The notes under the pieces: model-generated
Database searches by the model: none
What the model was told of the DNA's origin: nothing
The model's input: only the letters and a program-made list of their open reading frames with translations
Position numbers and translations under genes: made by a program
Part shown: piece by piece, positions 60,901 through 64,000 of the stretch
Layout of the letters: every line of letters begins with the position of its first letter
Position numbering within the stretch: position 1 is the first letter of the stretch
From: Oxyruncus cristatus
Taxonomy: Eukaryota; Chordata; Aves; Passeriformes; Cotingidae
DNA length: 64,000 nt
Direction: 5' to 3'
Assembly (NCBI GenBank): GCA_013399855.1
Contig: VXAY01004946.1
Span: 539,606-603,605 of the forward strand

Positions 60901-63900
60901 GAATCTGAAGGTATCAGATTTTAAAGTTGCATGGCACTAATAATAACAAGTTTCCTTCTGAATTAAGGTATCCTAATTTCACCTAAGAGGAGCAAAATCC
61001 AGTGAATTTCTTATGCTAATTGAGGGTCCACCAAGCTAACAAACAGCATGTTATTAATTCAAAGACAGTCAAAATGATCATACATCTCAGAGATTATAAT
61101 AGGCAGTTACTGACATTAATGACACAATACATTTCATTAGTAAGCCTTCTGTCACATAGCTGGTAGCTATTCTGCCCTCAGTAATGGAATTAGACTTACG
61201 TTGTCAATCAGAACAGCCAACAAAGCTACTCTCTCTCTCTAATCCTTACTCAGATCTAATTTTGCTGCCAGACTATGCAGGACACTTTAAAATAAAAAAC
61301 CAGTAAAAATTTCCTGAGACCCAATTTCATGTCGGCTGTATCATCCACTGGTTTTTTTTTTTCTTCCTTGTGTATTAAAAAATCACTTTTTTTGTTGATT
61401 CAAAAGAACCAGTATATTTAAAATTTTGAAGCGCAAGCTTAACAAATATTTTAGAATTTAATAACCTAAAATATAATGCTGAGAAAAAACAGATTTCAGC
61501 TCCACAGTTCTTTGATATCTTGGTACCTCACAACTCTATGGAATTCTTTATCTTGATGTTTCAAGTATGGGCAACACATATGATTTATATTGGTTTTGTA
61601 CTTGACATTTATTTGTTTCACTTTTCTGACAAGATGAGAAAATACTGTGTCTTGTCCTGTGTCAACACATACCACTTAAATTCCGTCTTACAAAACTGGA
61701 GAAACGTGCATCTTTTCGTCATGTACGTGATACACTAAACATTCAGATATTTGTGGATGAGAATGTACCCACTATCTTGTTCAGTATACACCGTGCTTTC
61801 TCTTTACCCAAAGCTTTTAAAACATAAAGGATAGCCTGAGTTCAGTAGATATTTTTGTTCCTTCAGGTTTCATTGAAATATCTTGCTTTTGGTAAGTTCA
61901 TATACAAGTTAAAACAATTCAGCCAGGTATTGCCACTGGTGACTTCACACTTAAGTTCTTACTGAGTTAATGAGTAGCTGGACCACTGCTAAGGAGACCT
62001 TTTCCATACATTTCAGCAGAAAATAGTAGAATATAATTCAGAACAATCAATGAAATTTAGGTTAGACTGGCAGGTATCAGCAATAAAATTCTTTTGAAGA
62101 CTTCAACAGCAGCTCAGAGAAAGAACAGAATGAGTTTAGATAAAAATAAAGGCAAACATGGTTGTACACAGAGAATATGCAGCAATGCCAAAACTGGCTG
62201 CATCCAAACAGGATTCGGCAACTATTACAATTTTACTGTTGTAAAAATTAGTGATTCTGGGTGTCAAAAGTTGGAATTGCTGCCTGTGGTATGGTTTTTC
62301 TCACTAATGAAGACAACACAGAGCACAATTAACTCATGCTATCTTTAGTTAGAGTCAGAAGATCACTCAAGATGAAATCATGTAGCTTTTGTGTAGAGGC
62401 TGGATTGCTAAGCTCAAATCAGTTTTTCACCTTGTTCATCTTAGTATATCCTGGTAGGAGTAGGATATTATGAAGACTAGAAAGAGCAGTCTTGGGAATA
62501 TTTGAGAGAACCCTCCCTTTAAAGATATCTTTTACATTTTAATTGCATATTTACAAAATGTTTCAGTTGTATTAGTTAACATGTTGAGATGTTCATTGTT
62601 GATAAACTTAATATACGCAAACCATGTTATTATTTTGACTTAATTCAGAATTCCACTATTAATTGACAGAAACTTTCTAATTTCATTTTCCATCACTAAC
62701 TCATATGCTTGCAAATAAACAGGCTCACCATCCTTTGTCAGTGTTTCTGAAATACTATCAGTTTCTTTAAAATTCCTAATGTTGATAATTTATCAACTTC
62801 CATTTCTGTGAAGATGTACTTCAACAAAGGCCAAAGCCAGCAACCATTCTTCTGGCCAAGACTTTACCATGCTGGTCTATGCCAATTTTCATTTAAATTT
62901 TTCCTCAAACCCAAAAGTCAATAGTTGAAATAGATTGAAACTTCAGGAAGAGGTCTGTCTACAAGAACTATGAGAAGGAGAAAAAAATAAGAGCCATGTT
63001 GCTCCAGATCAGAAGAGTAAAGGAGAGATTTTTCTGACTGCTTTTTGGCAGGAGAGGGAAGAACACCGGATGGGCTCGGTCTCACCTCCTGTCTCAATAT
63101 GTGTAGTCTCCAATGTAGTGCTGTTCTAAATAAAATCTGTTTGGAAAAAATGCCAAATGGACATAGGCTGTTAAAGTGAGTAATTGGCAGTGCCATTGTG
63201 GTTGATATAGTCTATTGAAACTTTCAGTTCACATCTTTTTACTGGTTTCTAGTCATTTTCCCAGCCATCTGGTTTAGGTTACATTTTGAAATACTCTTAC
63301 TCCAAATTAATCCAAATAAGACACTTTTCAGGTATATTGCTCTGAAGGAGAGAGAAAAACAGTCTAAACCATAGCTAAAATGGAGTCAATATTTTACGTG
63401 CTTAGAGTGCAATTGATGCTTCATATAAGCTCAGAATGGTAATATATATCTTTGCCATAATATATTATACTACACAGCTTGATATGACAGCTTAGTCTAT
63501 TTTGGGAAAAAACACAAACCTTTAAATTCAAAATTTCAAATACTTTTTAAGTGGTTAACTTATGCATAGCTTCTATGCATTTCTCTATACTTTTAATTAT
63601 AAGATTAAGGTTATAAATATTTACTTAACTGTAACTATTTGAAATAAAATATTACAGTACTAGTATATCACTAATAATAATCTGAAGGACTGTTTTGTTA
63701 TGTTCAGCTGACTGATTTATCAGGACAAGCTCAAGGAAAGTACACCATATTTTTGGTAAGAAACACAAAATAAGACATTACTTTTCCATCTAGAAGCTTT
63801 CTATTTGAACCATGAAAAATCTGCTTCAATTTGGCACACTTTGGAAGAACACTGTGATTTGAATATAAGCAATAGGGACCTGTACGTATGTCAGAGAAGA

Positions 63901-64000
63901 TATTTGTTCTGGGTGAACTGTGAGTATTCCATCCTTGGACAACAGAAACCTAAAATGACTATTGCATGACTGTACCTCATAGCTGTCAGGGTTTGCTCAG
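54905..64000. other. Long non-coding stretch to the window end
   Basis: Nine kb without a recognised gene, LINE or LTR. A T run lies at 56563-56573, a (CT)n run at about 61231-61241, and an AT-rich simple repeat at 59768-59817. A minus frame at 56297-56638 (113 codons) includes a hydrophobic stretch near its C-terminal half, but no family is recognised. Other frames are short. Confidence 0.5.
59768..59817. repeat. AT-rich simple repeat (TATA/TGTATA units)
   Basis: Repeated ATATAAATGTATATA-like units form an AT-rich microsatellite-type tract of about 50 bases. Confidence 0.75.

Noticed and set aside
1..64000. Bacterial or phage-type systems, CRISPR arrays, tRNA or rRNA genes
   Set aside because: The CR1 fossils, composition and absence of compact genes show vertebrate nuclear DNA. 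No repeat-spacer array or cloverleaf-like A and B box pair was seen.

Overview
The window looks like AT-rich vertebrate nuclear DNA, most likely from a bird; another archosaur or a turtle is not excluded. The evidence is at least eleven separate fragments of CR1 non-LTR retrotransposons. Several end in the typical CR1 3' sequence (CCTTCCAAC..., then ...ATTCTRTG). The rest is low repeat density, T/G-rich low-complexity tracts, one assembly gap of 36 Ns and a single N inside an assembly join. There is no bacterial gene content, operon, CRISPR array or recognisable tRNA or rRNA gene.

No complete protein-coding gene could be recognised. Nearly every open frame is short and reads as chance or as the shadow of a retroelement. 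The one coding-like element outside retroelements is a candidate terminal exon at 7690-7764: a strong splice acceptor followed by 24 in-frame codons and a stop. The window is therefore intergenic, intronic, or holds the tail of a gene whose other exons were not seen.

Layout. 0-5.3 kb: non-coding with one CR1 3' end on the minus strand. 5.3-5.8 kb: old CR1. 7.7-8.35 kb: candidate exon and an unrecognised 166-codon antisense frame. 9.7-10.4 kb: GC-richer island and a CR1 3' end. 16.2-17.1 kb: the longest CR1 copy, with the FADD box of its reverse transcriptase. 19.87-20.98 kb: two identical 557-bp blocks separated by one N, almost certainly an unmerged contig overlap. 21.5-23.7 kb: three CR1 scraps. 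27.0-27.4 kb: CR1 endonuclease-RT linker (minus) and a 27-bp tandem repeat. 35.7-35.9 kb: CR1 (minus). 37.3-37.8 kb: an old L1-like reverse-transcriptase remnant (minus). 41.65-42.9 kb: a solo-LTR candidate, a CR1 fragment and LTR-like sequence. 46.2 kb: CR1 3' end (minus). 54.5-54.9 kb: a 5'-truncated insertion of a different non-LTR retrotransposon, with an open C-terminal frame ending in a C2HC finger and flanked by a 15-bp target-site duplication.

The elements do not work together as a system. The window is a fossil record of retrotransposition: L1-like (oldest), several CR1 ages, an LTR element, and a comparatively young insertion of a non-CR1 LINE. The items most worth following are the 54.5-kb insertion, the L1-like remnant, the candidate exon and the assembly duplication.
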